From Pelomonas paludis (GTDB lineage Bacteria; Pseudomonadota; Gammaproteobacteria; Burkholderiales; Burkholderiaceae_C): DNA of 64,000 nt. The position numbers and the translations under genes are program-made. Under the pieces are notes generated by a model that saw nothing but the letters and a program-made list of their open reading frames with translations, ran no database searches and was not told the DNA's origin. Of this stretch, positions 16,125 through 23,655 are shown piece after piece; the first letter of the stretch is position 1; the number at the start of each line of letters is the position of its first letter. Location: positions 186,001-250,000 of the forward strand of contig NZ_JBDPZD010000002.1 of NCBI RefSeq assembly GCF_039872745.1, in the 5' to 3' direction.

Positions 16125-16907
16125 TCAGATCTGGGCCAACTTCTGGAGCATCTGGTCGGAGGTCTGCACGGCCTTGGAGTTCAACTCGTAGGCGCGCTGG
16201 GTCTGGATCATCTGCACCAGCTCCTCGACGACGTTCACGTTGCTGGTCTCGACAAAGCCCTGCTGCAGCGCGCCCAGGCCATTGGCATTGGGGGCGCCGG
16301 CATTGGGCGTGCCGGACGAGGCCGTCTCGGTGAAGAGGTTCTGCCCGCGCGGGTCGAGGCCGGCCGGGTTGACGAAGTTGGCGAGCTGGATCTGCCCGAC
16401 CTGCTGGGGCGTGACCTGGCCGGGCAGCGTGACGGTGATGACGCCGTCATTGCCGATGGTGATGCTCTGCGCATTGCTGGGCACGGTGATGCCGGGCAGC
16501 AGGGTGTAGCCGTTGTTGGTGACGATCTGGCCGTTGGCGTTGAGCTGGAAGGAGCCGTCGCGCGTGTAGGCATTGGTGCCGTCGGGCATCTGGATCTGGA
16601 AGAAGCCCTCGCCCTTGATGGCCATGTCCAGGTTGTTGCTGGTCTGCTGCAGGTTGCCCTGGCTGTAGATGCGCGCGGTGGCCACCGGGCGCACACCCAG
16701 GCCCACCTGCAAGCCGGTAGGCAGCGTCGTCTGCTCGGTGGTGTTGGCGCCGGACTGACGGAGGTTCTGGTAGATCAGGTCCTCGAAGATGGCGTGCGAG
16801 CGCTTGTAGCCATTGGTGCCGACGTTGGCGAGGTTGTTGGAGATGTTGTCCAGCTGGGTTTGCTGGGCCTCCATCCCGGTCTTGGCGATCCAGAGCGAGC
16901 GAATCAT
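16125..16907 (-). CDS. flgG: Flagellar distal rod protein FlgG
   Basis: FlgG builds the distal rod. The 260-aa protein has the rod/hook N-terminal motif (LDNISNNLANVGTNGYKRSHAIFEDL) and the C-terminal FVETSNVNVVEELVQMIQTQRAYELNSKAVQTSDQML helix that packs in the axial core. Length equals the family norm. The start codon immediately follows the flgF stop (TAA-ATG), which implies translational coupling. Confidence 0.98.
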   Translation of the reverse strand: MIRSLWIAKTGMEAQQTQLDNISNNLANVGTNGYKRSHAIFEDLIYQNLRQSGANTTEQTTLPTGLQVGLGVRPVATARIYSQGNLQQTSNNLDMAIKGEGFFQIQMPDGTNAYTRDGSFQLNANGQIVTNNGYTLLPGITVPSNAQSITIGNDGVITVTLPGQVTPQQVGQIQLANFVNPAGLDPRGQNLFTETASSGTPNAGAPNANGLGALQQGFVETSNVNVVEELVQMIQTQRAYELNSKAVQTSDQMLQKLAQI

Positions 16908-17633
16908 TTAGGTGCTCCCCAGCAATTTGGACGACTGTTGGCCCTGGGTCTGGGCAATCTGCAGCAGCTTCATCTGCTGCTCGAACTGGCGCGCCGCCGA
17001 GATCATGGCGACCATGGTCTCGACGGGGCTGACGTTGGAGCCCTCCAGCGCGCCATCCTGCAAGCGGGCGGCGGGGTTGGCGGGCAGGTCGCCATCCGTA
17101 GCGCGGAAGAGGCCGTCATCACCACGCCGCAGCGGGGCTTCGGGCGTGACGAGCTTCAAGCGGCCCACGGTGGTGGGGCGCTGGTTGGGCGACTTGACGC
17201 TGACCGTGCCGTCGCCGCCGATCTCGACCGTGCTGTTGGGCGGGATGTTGATGGGGCCGCCGTCGCCGAGCACGGGGTTGCCGTTGCGCATCACGAGCAG
17301 GCCTTCGGCGTTCACGTCCAGCGAGCCGGCCTTGGTGTAGGCCTCGGTGCCATCCACCGACTGCACGGCCAGCCAGGCATTGCCCTGCATGGCCACGTCG
17401 AGGTTGCGGCCCGTGGGCGTGATGGCACCGGGTGCATCGCTGTAGCCGATGCTGGTCTCCAGCGCAAAGGCGCGCGTGCTGGCGCCGCTGCCTTGCACGG
17501 GCACCGAGCGGAAGGCTTGCAGCTCGGCCCGGAAGCCATTGGTGCTGACATTGGCCAGGTTGTTGGACAGCACGTCCTGCCGCTGCATGGCGGCTTTGGC
17601 ACCGGCCATCGAGAGGTAGATCATGCGGTCCAT
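16908..17633 (-). CDS. flgF: Flagellar proximal rod protein FlgF
   Basis: The 241-aa rod subunit has the N-terminal MDRMIYLSMAGAKAAMQRQDVLSNNLANVSTNGFRAE region and a C-terminal helix with GSNVSPVETMVAMISAARQFEQQMKLL. It assembles above FlgB/FlgC in the proximal rod. It sits 16 bp after flgE and abuts flgG within the operon. Confidence 0.97.
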   Translation of the reverse strand: MDRMIYLSMAGAKAAMQRQDVLSNNLANVSTNGFRAELQAFRSVPVQGSGASTRAFALETSIGYSDAPGAITPTGRNLDVAMQGNAWLAVQSVDGTEAYTKAGSLDVNAEGLLVMRNGNPVLGDGGPINIPPNSTVEIGGDGTVSVKSPNQRPTTVGRLKLVTPEAPLRRGDDGLFRATDGDLPANPAARLQDGALEGSNVSPVETMVAMISAARQFEQQMKLLQIAQTQGQQSSKLLGST

Positions 17634-17649
17634 GTCGTGCCCTTAGCGA

Positions 17650-18966
17650 TCAGCGGAGGTTGACGATGGTCTGCAAGACCTGATCCTGCGTCTTGATGGT
17701 CTGCGCATTGGCCTGGTAGGCGCGCTGCGCAGTGACCATGTTGACGAGCTCGGCGGTCAGGTCGACGTTGCTCTCCTCCAGCGCGCCGGACTGGATCGAG
17801 CCCATATTGCCGTCGCCCGGCACGCCCACGATGGCTTCGCCCGAGGCGACGCTGCGGATCCAGACATTGCCGCCCTGGGCCTGCAGGCCTTGCGGGTTGC
17901 GGAAGGCCGCCAACTCCACCTGGCCGGCAGGCTTGCTCTGGCCGTTGGAGTAGCGCGCCTGCACCACGCCGTTGGCGGCGATGGTGATGCCGCTGAGCTG
18001 GCCCGGCGCGTAGCCGTCCTGGGTCAGCGCCGTGACGGCGAAGCTGCTGCCGTTTTCGTTGGCACCCAGGATGTTGAAGGTGATGCCGGCGATGGGCAGG
18101 GTGGACACGCCCGTCGCGCTGGTGCCGGCGGGCACCGCCATGGTCAGGTCGGTGGTGGGCGCCGTGGGCTTGCCGCCGGTGGGCGGGAAGGTGATGGTGG
18201 TGTAAGGCGTGGTCGGGTTGCCAAAACCGTCCAGCGCGATGCCGGCCCCGGCCGCGTCGGTGTCAAAGGGCGTGCCATTGGCCACCGCGTAGACGTTCCA
18301 GGTGTTGGCGCCGGTGGGGTCCGGCGCGGCCTTCTGGAAGTACATGGTCACCGCCACCTCCTGGCCCTTGGCGTCGAAGACGGTGAAGGAGGTGGCGTTG
18401 TTGTAGGTCGTGCTGTCCTTGAGGTCGATGCCCGTGGCCGTGCCGGCGCTGGGGGCCGTGACCTTGGCGCGCGAGTCGAGGTTGAACTCCATCTTGACGT
18501 TGGTCGTCACCGCCGGGGCGATACCGGCGGTGGGCAGCTGCAGGGGCTGCGCGGTGCCGGGCTGGATGACGCCGGTGCCGTCGGCCGGGTAGCCCATCAG
18601 CTTGAGGGCGTCGTTGTTGACGATGAAGCCCTCGCGGTTGATCTTGAACTGGCCGTTGCGGGTGTAGCGCGTGGGGTTGACGCCATCGGTCACCTGGAAG
18701 AAGCCGCCGCCATTGATGGCGAGGTCCATGGGGTTGTCCGTGGTGCTGATATTGCCCTGGGTGAACTGCTGCGACACCGCCGCCAGCGTGGTGCCGATAC
18801 CGACCGAGTTGAGGCCCGCGCCGTTGAGCGCGGCCGCGTAGACGTCCGAGAACTCGGCCCGCGAGCCTTTGGAGCCGTAGGTGGCGGAGTTGGCAATGTT
18901 GTTGCCAATGATGTCCAGGCTCTTGGCGGCGGCGTTGAGGCCCGAGAGGCCTTGTTGGAAGCTCAT
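17650..18966 (-). CDS. flgE: Flagellar hook protein FlgE
   Basis: A 438-aa hook subunit. The conserved N-terminal rod/hook motif (LDIIGNNIANSATYGSKGSRAEFSDVYA) and the C-terminal ALEESNVDLTAELVNMVTAQRAYQANAQTIKTQDQVLQT flank a variable Thr/Gly-rich central domain that forms the exposed surface of the hook. Length is in the usual range (about 400-440). FlgD, encoded immediately upstream, caps its assembly. Confidence 0.98.
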   Translation of the reverse strand: MSFQQGLSGLNAAAKSLDIIGNNIANSATYGSKGSRAEFSDVYAAALNGAGLNSVGIGTTLAAVSQQFTQGNISTTDNPMDLAINGGGFFQVTDGVNPTRYTRNGQFKINREGFIVNNDALKLMGYPADGTGVIQPGTAQPLQLPTAGIAPAVTTNVKMEFNLDSRAKVTAPSAGTATGIDLKDSTTYNNATSFTVFDAKGQEVAVTMYFQKAAPDPTGANTWNVYAVANGTPFDTDAAGAGIALDGFGNPTTPYTTITFPPTGGKPTAPTTDLTMAVPAGTSATGVSTLPIAGITFNILGANENGSSFAVTALTQDGYAPGQLSGITIAANGVVQARYSNGQSKPAGQVELAAFRNPQGLQAQGGNVWIRSVASGEAIVGVPGDGNMGSIQSGALEESNVDLTAELVNMVTAQRAYQANAQTIKTQDQVLQTIVNLR

Positions 18967-18985
18967 GGTGATTCCTCGTTAAAGC

Positions 18986-19642
18986 TCAATCCACGCTCAG
19001 GACGGAGGCGTAGTCGGTCATGCCCAGGTGGGCGAGTTGCAAGTGCAGCGTGCCGCCGGCGTTGGACACGGCGTCCACGCGGTCACGGGCAAACAGGCTG
19101 CTGGCGACGCTGCTGGTGCCCTGCGTCGCGGTGATGCGGAACTTGAGCTCGGTGCCAGCCGGCGCCTTGTCGGCCGGCCAGGTGAAGTTCTGCAGGCCGG
19201 TGCCCTGCGCGCCCAGCTGCACGGTGTCGATGACATTGCCGGCAGGCGTCATCACCTCCAGCTGTACCTTGGACGCCGGGCCATCCAGCGCAAAGCTGCC
19301 CCGGCCCACGCCGTCCTGCACGTCGAGCCGGTTGCCCTCGATCAGCACGTCGCGCCCGACCAGGTTGACCGACTGCAGCGCCTGCATCTGCGAGAACTGC
19401 GTGCCCAAGCCCTTGATGCTGGCATCCACCGTGGCCAGGCTGGTGACCTGCTGGATCTGCGCCATCTGGCTCGTGACCTGGGCGTTGTCCATGGGGTTGA
19501 GCGGGTCCTGGTGCTGCATCTGCGCCACCAGCAGCTTCAGGAAGCGGTCCTGCGTCTCGGCCGCGTTCTTGGTCTGCGTGGACGAGCTGGGCAGGCCACT
19601 CTTGTTGGCGCTGCTGGTGTTGTTGAGTGCGGTGAAGTCCAT
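18986..19642 (-). CDS. flgD: Flagellar hook cap/scaffold protein FlgD
   Basis: FlgD caps the growing hook and directs FlgE assembly. The 218-aa protein has the signature FLKLLVAQMQHQDPLNPMDNAQVTSQMAQIQQV in the N-terminal third, then a FlgD Ig/Tudor-like region with FTWPADKAPAGTELKFRITA. The ATG at 19642 is preferred over an upstream TTG that would overlap flgC. It lies between flgC and flgE in the operon. Confidence 0.96.
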   Translation of the reverse strand: MDFTALNNTSSANKSGLPSSSTQTKNAAETQDRFLKLLVAQMQHQDPLNPMDNAQVTSQMAQIQQVTSLATVDASIKGLGTQFSQMQALQSVNLVGRDVLIEGNRLDVQDGVGRGSFALDGPASKVQLEVMTPAGNVIDTVQLGAQGTGLQNFTWPADKAPAGTELKFRITATQGTSSVASSLFARDRVDAVSNAGGTLHLQLAHLGMTDYASVLSVD

Positions 19643-19658
19643 GGCCTGGCCTCCGTGG

Positions 19659-20069
19659 TCAGGACTGACCAAGTTGCAAGGTCTTGAGCAGCAGGCTCTT
19701 GGCCGTGCTCATCACCTCGATGTTGTTTTGGTAGGAGCGCGAGGCCGAGATCATGTTGACCATCTCCTCCACGCTGTTGACGTTGGAGTAGGTCACGTAG
19801 CCATCGGCGTCGGCCTGGGGGTGGCGCGGGTCGTGCACGCGGCGGCCCGGGGTGTTGTCCTCGGAGATCTTCGAGACCTGGACCCCGGCGGTGCCGGCGT
19901 CGTTGCCAAACAAATGGGTCTGGAAGACCACCTGGCGCGCCTTGTAGGCCTGGCCGTCGGGGCCGGCCACGGTGTCGGCATTGGCCAGGTTGCTGGCCAC
20001 GACATTGAGCCGCTGGCTTTGCGCGCTGACCGCGCTGCCGGCAACGTTGAAGATCTGGAACATCGACAT
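19659..20069 (-). CDS. flgC: Flagellar proximal rod protein FlgC
   Basis: The 136-aa rod protein has the N-terminal motif LNVVASNLANADTVAGPDGQAYKARQV and a C-terminal SNVNSVEEMVNMISASRSYQNNIEVMSTAKSLL helix. Length and position (second gene after flgB) match the family. It polymerises with FlgB and FlgF in the rod. Confidence 0.98.
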   Translation of the reverse strand: MSMFQIFNVAGSAVSAQSQRLNVVASNLANADTVAGPDGQAYKARQVVFQTHLFGNDAGTAGVQVSKISEDNTPGRRVHDPRHPQADADGYVTYSNVNSVEEMVNMISASRSYQNNIEVMSTAKSLLLKTLQLGQS

Positions 20070-20087
20070 GGTGGCCGTCTCCTAGCT

Positions 20088-20501
20088 TTAGCCAGCGTTG
20101 TGCGACTTCATCGCGTCCAGCGTGGTGCGCACCGCGCCGTTGATGAAGCGCAGCGTGGCCTCGTACTTCACGGTGTTGTCGGCAAAGCTGGCGCGCTCGC
20201 GGTCCATGTCCACGCCATTGCTGTCGAGGTTGGTCTGGGCCTGCAGCGCGTATTGCTTCTGGCTGTCGGCCAGGGCGCCTGCGGCTGGGCTCATGTGGCC
20301 GCGGGCGGTGGTGGCCATCTGGCCGGCGGTGGGCAGGTCGCCCGTGGCCTCGCGCAGGGCGCGGGCAAAGTCGATGTCGCGGGCCTGGTAGCCCGGGGTG
20401 TCGGCGTTGGCGATATTGCTGGCCAAGAGGCGCTGACGCTCCGCCCGCAGGCTCAGGGCCTGGGTCTGGAAGTTCAGCGTGTCGGTGAGGCGGTTCAGCA
20501 T
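20088..20501 (-). CDS. flgB: Flagellar proximal rod protein FlgB
   Basis: First gene of the flgBCDEFGH operon. The 137-aa product has the N-terminal ALSLRAERQRLLASNIANADTPGYQARDIDFARAL motif and the C-terminal VKYEATLRFINGAVRTTLDAM helix. The ATG at 20501 is backed by a good Shine-Dalgarno (AGGAG) and gives the normal family length; the longer frame upstream is rejected. It is transcribed divergently from flgA. I saw no convincing sigma-54 or FliA promoter in the 143-bp divergent interval. Confidence 0.97.
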   Translation of the reverse strand: MLNRLTDTLNFQTQALSLRAERQRLLASNIANADTPGYQARDIDFARALREATGDLPTAGQMATTARGHMSPAAGALADSQKQYALQAQTNLDSNGVDMDRERASFADNTVKYEATLRFINGAVRTTLDAMKSHNAG

Positions 20502-20630
20502 GGTGGGCTCCTGGGGCACGATGGCGGAGCTGGGTGTGCGCAAATTGTCTGGAGCCACCCGCCAAAACATGAGCGGGATCAAAGGCTGATTTGCCTCTCA
20601 ATTCCCCCCTCCGAACGCCCGCCAGCTGCC

Positions 20631-20636
20631 TAGAGT
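20631..20636 (+). promoter_or_regulatory. -10-like hexamer TAGAGT, 8 nt before flgA ATG
   Basis: TAGAGTGCAGCCTC precedes the ATG at 20645, without a Shine-Dalgarno. It matches the spacing of the other candidate leaderless starts. Confidence 0.35.
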
Positions 20637-20644
20637 GCAGCCTC

Positions 20645-21337
20645 ATGCTCCCAAGGCTCGCCTCATTCCTGCTGCTGTTGCTTGCGCTGGCTGCCCCGGC
20701 CCTGGCCGTGGATGCCGCCGCGCTGGAGCGCGTACGCCAGATGGCCGAAGCCGCCGCCCGCCTGGCCGCACCGCCCGGCACCCGCGTGGTGGTGGAAGCC
20801 GGCAGCCCCGACCCGCGCCTGCGCCTCGCCCCCTGCCAGCAGATGCAGCCCTACCTGCCCCCCGGGCTGGCCATGTGGGGCCGCACCCGCGTGGGCCTGC
20901 GCTGCGTGGACGGCGTGGCCCGCTGGGCCATCACGGTGCCCGTGCAGGTCAAGGTGTTTGGCAGCGCCCTGGTGGCGGCCACCGCGCTGCCCGCCGGCGC
21001 GACCCTGACTCAAGATTTGCTCAGCACGGCCGAAATCGACATTGCTGCCGAGCCCGGCGCGGTCTACCCGACTGCGGCGCCCTTGCTCGGCCGGGTCCTG
21101 GCCCGCCCCGTGCAGGCCGCCCAGGCCGTGCGGCAGACCGACCTCAAGCACCGCCAGTGGTTTGCCGCTGGCGACACCGTCCAGCTCAGCCTCGCGGGCA
21201 GCGGCTTCAGCATCGGGGCCGAGGCCCAGGCGCTGAGCCCCGGCCTCGAAGGCCAGGACACCCGACTCCGGCTGGAGAGCGGGCGCATCGTCACGGCCCG
21301 GCCGGTGGGCGAGCGCCGCGCGGAGATGCAGCTGTGA
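20645..21337 (+). CDS. flgA: Flagella basal body P-ring formation chaperone FlgA
   Basis: FlgA is a periplasmic chaperone for P-ring (FlgI) assembly. The 230-aa product has a signal peptide (MLPRLASFLLLLLALAAPALA) and a C-terminal SAF-type domain with LLGRVLARPVQAAQAVRQTDLKHRQWFAAGDTV. It is divergent from flgB and followed 148 bp later by flgM. It implies that a flgI gene exists elsewhere in the genome, since FlgI is its client. Confidence 0.95.
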   Translation: MLPRLASFLLLLLALAAPALAVDAAALERVRQMAEAAARLAAPPGTRVVVEAGSPDPRLRLAPCQQMQPYLPPGLAMWGRTRVGLRCVDGVARWAITVPVQVKVFGSALVAATALPAGATLTQDLLSTAEIDIAAEPGAVYPTAAPLLGRVLARPVQAAQAVRQTDLKHRQWFAAGDTVQLSLAGSGFSIGAEAQALSPGLEGQDTRLRLESGRIVTARPVGERRAEMQL

Positions 21338-21408
21338 AGAAAGTCGCTCTCCGCCGCCTCAGGCTGGCGCATGAAGCCTTCAGGCCCCGAGAATGGGGGG
21401 GCAGCCCC

Positions 21409-21435
21409 TCAAGTTCCCGGCCCAATGGCCGATCA
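21409..21435 (+). promoter_or_regulatory. FliA (sigma-28) promoter of flgM
   Basis: TCAAGTTC, 11 bp, GCCGATCA: a near-perfect match to the flagellar sigma-28 consensus (TAAAGTTT-N11-GCCGATAA), with exact spacing. It would start transcription about 45 nt before the flgM ATG, giving class III control of the anti-sigma factor gene by its own target. Confidence 0.85.
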
Positions 21436-21485
21436 CCTGGGGAACCTGTCGTACCTGGGTCCAGCAAGGGCCCCTGGAGAGTCGC

Positions 21486-21833
21486 ATGAAAGTTGGTCAT
21501 CACCTCGAAGCCCCAGCGGCGAAGCTGGAGCGCCCGGCTGCGCGCAAGCCCGAGGCCTCGACCTCGGCCCCTGCGACCCAAGCCACCAGCGCCCCTCAAG
21601 TTGCCAAGCACCAGCCGGCCCACGAGGCCAGCGCCCAGGTCGAGATCTCCTCGGCCGCCGCGCAACTGGTCAAGTCCCACGAAAGCAGCTTTGACGCCGC
21701 CAAAGTGCAACGCATCTCGCAGCAAATTGCCGAAGGCACGTTCAAACCCGACGCCAACGGCATCGCTGACAAGCTGATTTCGAATGCGCAAGAATTGCTG
21801 GCCCGCAGCAAGCAACGCGCCGGCACCCAATAA
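21486..21833 (+). CDS. flgM: Anti-sigma-28 factor FlgM
   Basis: FlgM binds and inhibits FliA (sigma-28) until hook completion, when it is exported. The 115-aa protein has a disordered Ala/Pro-rich N-terminal half and the conserved C-terminal sigma-binding region: VEISSAAAQL, then FDAAKVQRISQQIAEGTFKPD and NGIADKLI. The ATG at 21486 was chosen because it follows a Shine-Dalgarno-like GGAGA and the FliA promoter at 21409-21435. A longer in-frame start at 21393 lies upstream of the promoter. Confidence 0.95.
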   Translation: MKVGHHLEAPAAKLERPAARKPEASTSAPATQATSAPQVAKHQPAHEASAQVEISSAAAQLVKSHESSFDAAKVQRISQQIAEGTFKPDANGIADKLISNAQELLARSKQRAGTQ

Positions 21834-21842
21834 ACCCCACCA

Positions 21843-22220
21843 ATGACCGCAGACGCCGCCATCCCAGCTGAACTCGAACAGCCCCTGATCGCCGTCGAGA
21901 CCTGCCTGACCCAGCTGGGTGAGGCCCTGGCCGCGCGCGACCCGGCCGGCATCGAGCGGCATTCGGTCGAACTGCATCGCCTGCTCACCCAAGCCGTGGC
22001 GGCCTTCAGTGCCGCCGCCCAAGCCGGCCGCCTGCCGGCCTCGCTGCGCCAGCGCCTGGTGCAGGCCGGTGGCCGCATGGCCGCACAGCGCGAAGCGCTG
22101 GCCCGCGGCAATGTCTCGCTCGACCGCGCACTGGATGTGCTGATCCCCGCCGAGCCCGTCTACGGCGCCAGTGGCCTGGCCGAGCGCCGGCCCAAGGGCG
22201 GCAGCTTCTACTCCGTCTGA
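21843..22220 (+). CDS. flgN: FlgN-like flagellar export chaperone
   Basis: A 125-aa helical protein, 9 bp after flgM. FlgN chaperones the hook-junction proteins FlgK and FlgL before export. The sequence has two long amphipathic helices rich in Ala/Leu/Gln/Arg, and a C-terminal tail (VYGASGLAERRPKGGSFYSV) of the kind seen in betaproteobacterial FlgN proteins. Similarity is judged by position, length and composition rather than a strict motif. Confidence 0.75.
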   Translation: MTADAAIPAELEQPLIAVETCLTQLGEALAARDPAGIERHSVELHRLLTQAVAAFSAAAQAGRLPASLRQRLVQAGGRMAAQREALARGNVSLDRALDVLIPAEPVYGASGLAERRPKGGSFYSV

Positions 22221-22230
22221 TCGCAGTCGG

Positions 22231-22270
22231 ACGTTCGAGCGCTACTTAGTCGCTGCTCTTCGAACGTTTT
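22231..22270 (+). terminator. Terminator of the flgA/flgM/flgN transcript
   Basis: Inverted repeat ACGTTCGA (22231-22238) and TCGAACGT (22260-22267), with an inner AGCG/CGCT pair, followed by a run of four T. The right half lies inside the 3' end of the convergent DUF1841 gene. Confidence 0.7.
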
Positions 22271-22673
22271 CCAGGTAGGCCTCGCCATCCGGCGGCCGGC
22301 CGCTGCGCTGGGACTCCCACACCATCTGCCCCAATGCCTCCATGGCGATGTGCTGCGCCTCGTGGCGCGAGTTCAGCCTGGCGGAGAGCAAATCAAGCGC
22401 CTGGCGGATGCCGGTGGGCTGGTCAATGCCATGCTGCTCGGTGATCGAGAGGTGCATGGACAGGTGCAGGAAGGGGTTGGTGCGCCCCTCCTCCACCGTG
22501 TAGACCTTGTCCAGCGCAGCCGCCTCGTCGGCCAGCTCGGCGTGGTACTCCGGGTGCTCGGCGATCCAGTCGGCCGCCAGCGCCTCCATCGGGATCAGCG
22601 GCGTGCCGTCACGCCATTTACGGTAGGTGCCGCAGAAGAACTGCCGGACTTGGAGCTGGGACGGGGCGAACAT
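22242..22673 (-). CDS. DUF1841 family protein
   Basis: A 143-aa cytosolic protein with the family pattern: FAPSQLQVRQFFCGTYRKW near the start, HPEYHAEL, NPFLHLSMHLSITEQHGIDQPTGI and HEAQHIAMEALGQMVWESQR. The conserved His residues suggest metal binding, but no function is established. The start at 22673 is preceded by GACAATCCCGCGC with no Shine-Dalgarno. That sequence lies inside the coding region of the upstream PEP-CTERM gene, whose last 79 bp overlap this gene in another frame. Confidence 0.9.
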   Translation of the reverse strand: MFAPSQLQVRQFFCGTYRKWRDGTPLIPMEALAADWIAEHPEYHAELADEAAALDKVYTVEEGRTNPFLHLSMHLSITEQHGIDQPTGIRQALDLLSARLNSRHEAQHIAMEALGQMVWESQRSGRPPDGEAYLENVRRAATK

Positions 22674-23551
22674 GCGCGGGATTGTCGCCGGGCCACCAGC
22701 ACAAGCAGCCCGCCGGCCATCAGGGCCCAAGTGCCGGGCTCGGGCACCGGTGCGGCCAGGAAGTTGTGGCCGCTGGCGCCCGTGGTGTTCAAGCCGGCCA
22801 CGGACGGGATCAGCTCATACCCGGCCGAGTGCGCAAAGTCGGCCTCGGCGTAGCGTGCGGATCGCGCGTAGTCGCTCACGTCCGCCCCGGCGTAGAGCAT
22901 GCCGGCGATGGAGATATTGCGACCCACGAAGGTGTTCAGCGTCAGCTGGTAGACCCCCGGCGCGTCCTTCTTGGCGTCCCAGCTCTTGTTCACCTCGGCG
23001 TAGCTGGTCATGTCGCGCAGGCGCACTTCGGCCAGGCCGTCGGCTGACAAGAAACCGCCGCTCTCGAAGTTGGGGTTGGAGAGCGTGCCCGTGATGCTGA
23101 AGTTGACCGTGTAGCTGACCGGCGTGCCCACCGCCAGCCCAGGGCCGGTGACGGCGATGGTGTCGTAGAAGCGCGCCTGCACGGTGGCACCGGCATAGCC
23201 GTAGTTGATACGGTGGCCCTGGGGGTCGCAGCAATAGGGGTAGCTGCCCGAGGCATAGGCGCGCAGCAGTCCGATGCGGCCTTCAAACTCGCCCACGCCG
23301 GTGCCACCGGCATAGGTGGCCGTCAGACTTTCCGACTGCATCTGCGCCGCGCGCGGGTCGTCGATCCAGTTGAAGGTGGGCGCGAAGCGCTGCTCGCCGC
23401 TGCCTGGGTTCAGGAAGCTGGTCGAGTGCACATTCATGGTCACGAAGAGCTGGCTTTGCTGGGCCAGCGCGGGCAGCGAGGCGGCCAGCGCGCTGAGAGC
23501 GAAAAGGGCGAGGCACAGGCGCCCGAGGCGGCGCGGCAGGGTGATGGACAT
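22595..23551 (-). CDS. PEP-CTERM exported protein with atypical C-terminal extension
   Basis: The 318-aa product has a signal peptide (cleavage near LAASLPALAQ), a Gly/Ser/Tyr-rich mature region and the exosortase sorting signal PVPEPGTWALMAGGLLVLVARRQ. PEP-CTERM signals normally end within a few residues of the Arg cluster. Here the frame continues for about 28 Ser/Arg-rich residues and runs 79 bp into the DUF1841 gene. A lost stop codon or a small frameshift would explain this. A Shine-Dalgarno (GGGAGA) supports the ATG at 23551. Substrate and role are unknown; such proteins are usually surface or matrix proteins. Confidence 0.85.
   Translation of the reverse strand: MSITLPRRLGRLCLALFALSALAASLPALAQQSQLFVTMNVHSTSFLNPGSGEQRFAPTFNWIDDPRAAQMQSESLTATYAGGTGVGEFEGRIGLLRAYASGSYPYCCDPQGHRINYGYAGATVQARFYDTIAVTGPGLAVGTPVSYTVNFSITGTLSNPNFESGGFLSADGLAEVRLRDMTSYAEVNKSWDAKKDAPGVYQLTLNTFVGRNISIAGMLYAGADVSDYARSARYAEADFAHSAGYELIPSVAGLNTTGASGHNFLAAPVPEPGTWALMAGGLLVLVARRQSRACSPRPSSKSGSSSAAPTVNGVTARR
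22681..22686 (-). promoter_or_regulatory. -10-like hexamer GACAAT, 7 nt before DUF1841 ATG
   Basis: GACAATCCCGCGC abuts the ATG at 22673 on the minus strand. The hexamer codes for part of the PEP-CTERM protein's Arg-Gln stretch, so promoter and coding sequence overlap. Confidence 0.45.
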
Positions 23552-23655
23552 GGTGATCTCCCGTCAAAGGTTGGGCCGAGGATGGGCGCTTGAAGCCCTG
23601 ACCCTCGCACCAACGGGGAGAAGCACCCGACCCGGACATCCACCGCCCACGCAAC

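Noticed and set aside
20502..20644. Sigma-54 promoter for the flgB operon
   Set aside because: GG and GC doublets are present (for example TGGCTCCAGACAATTTGC) but with the wrong spacing (13 instead of 10 nt between them).
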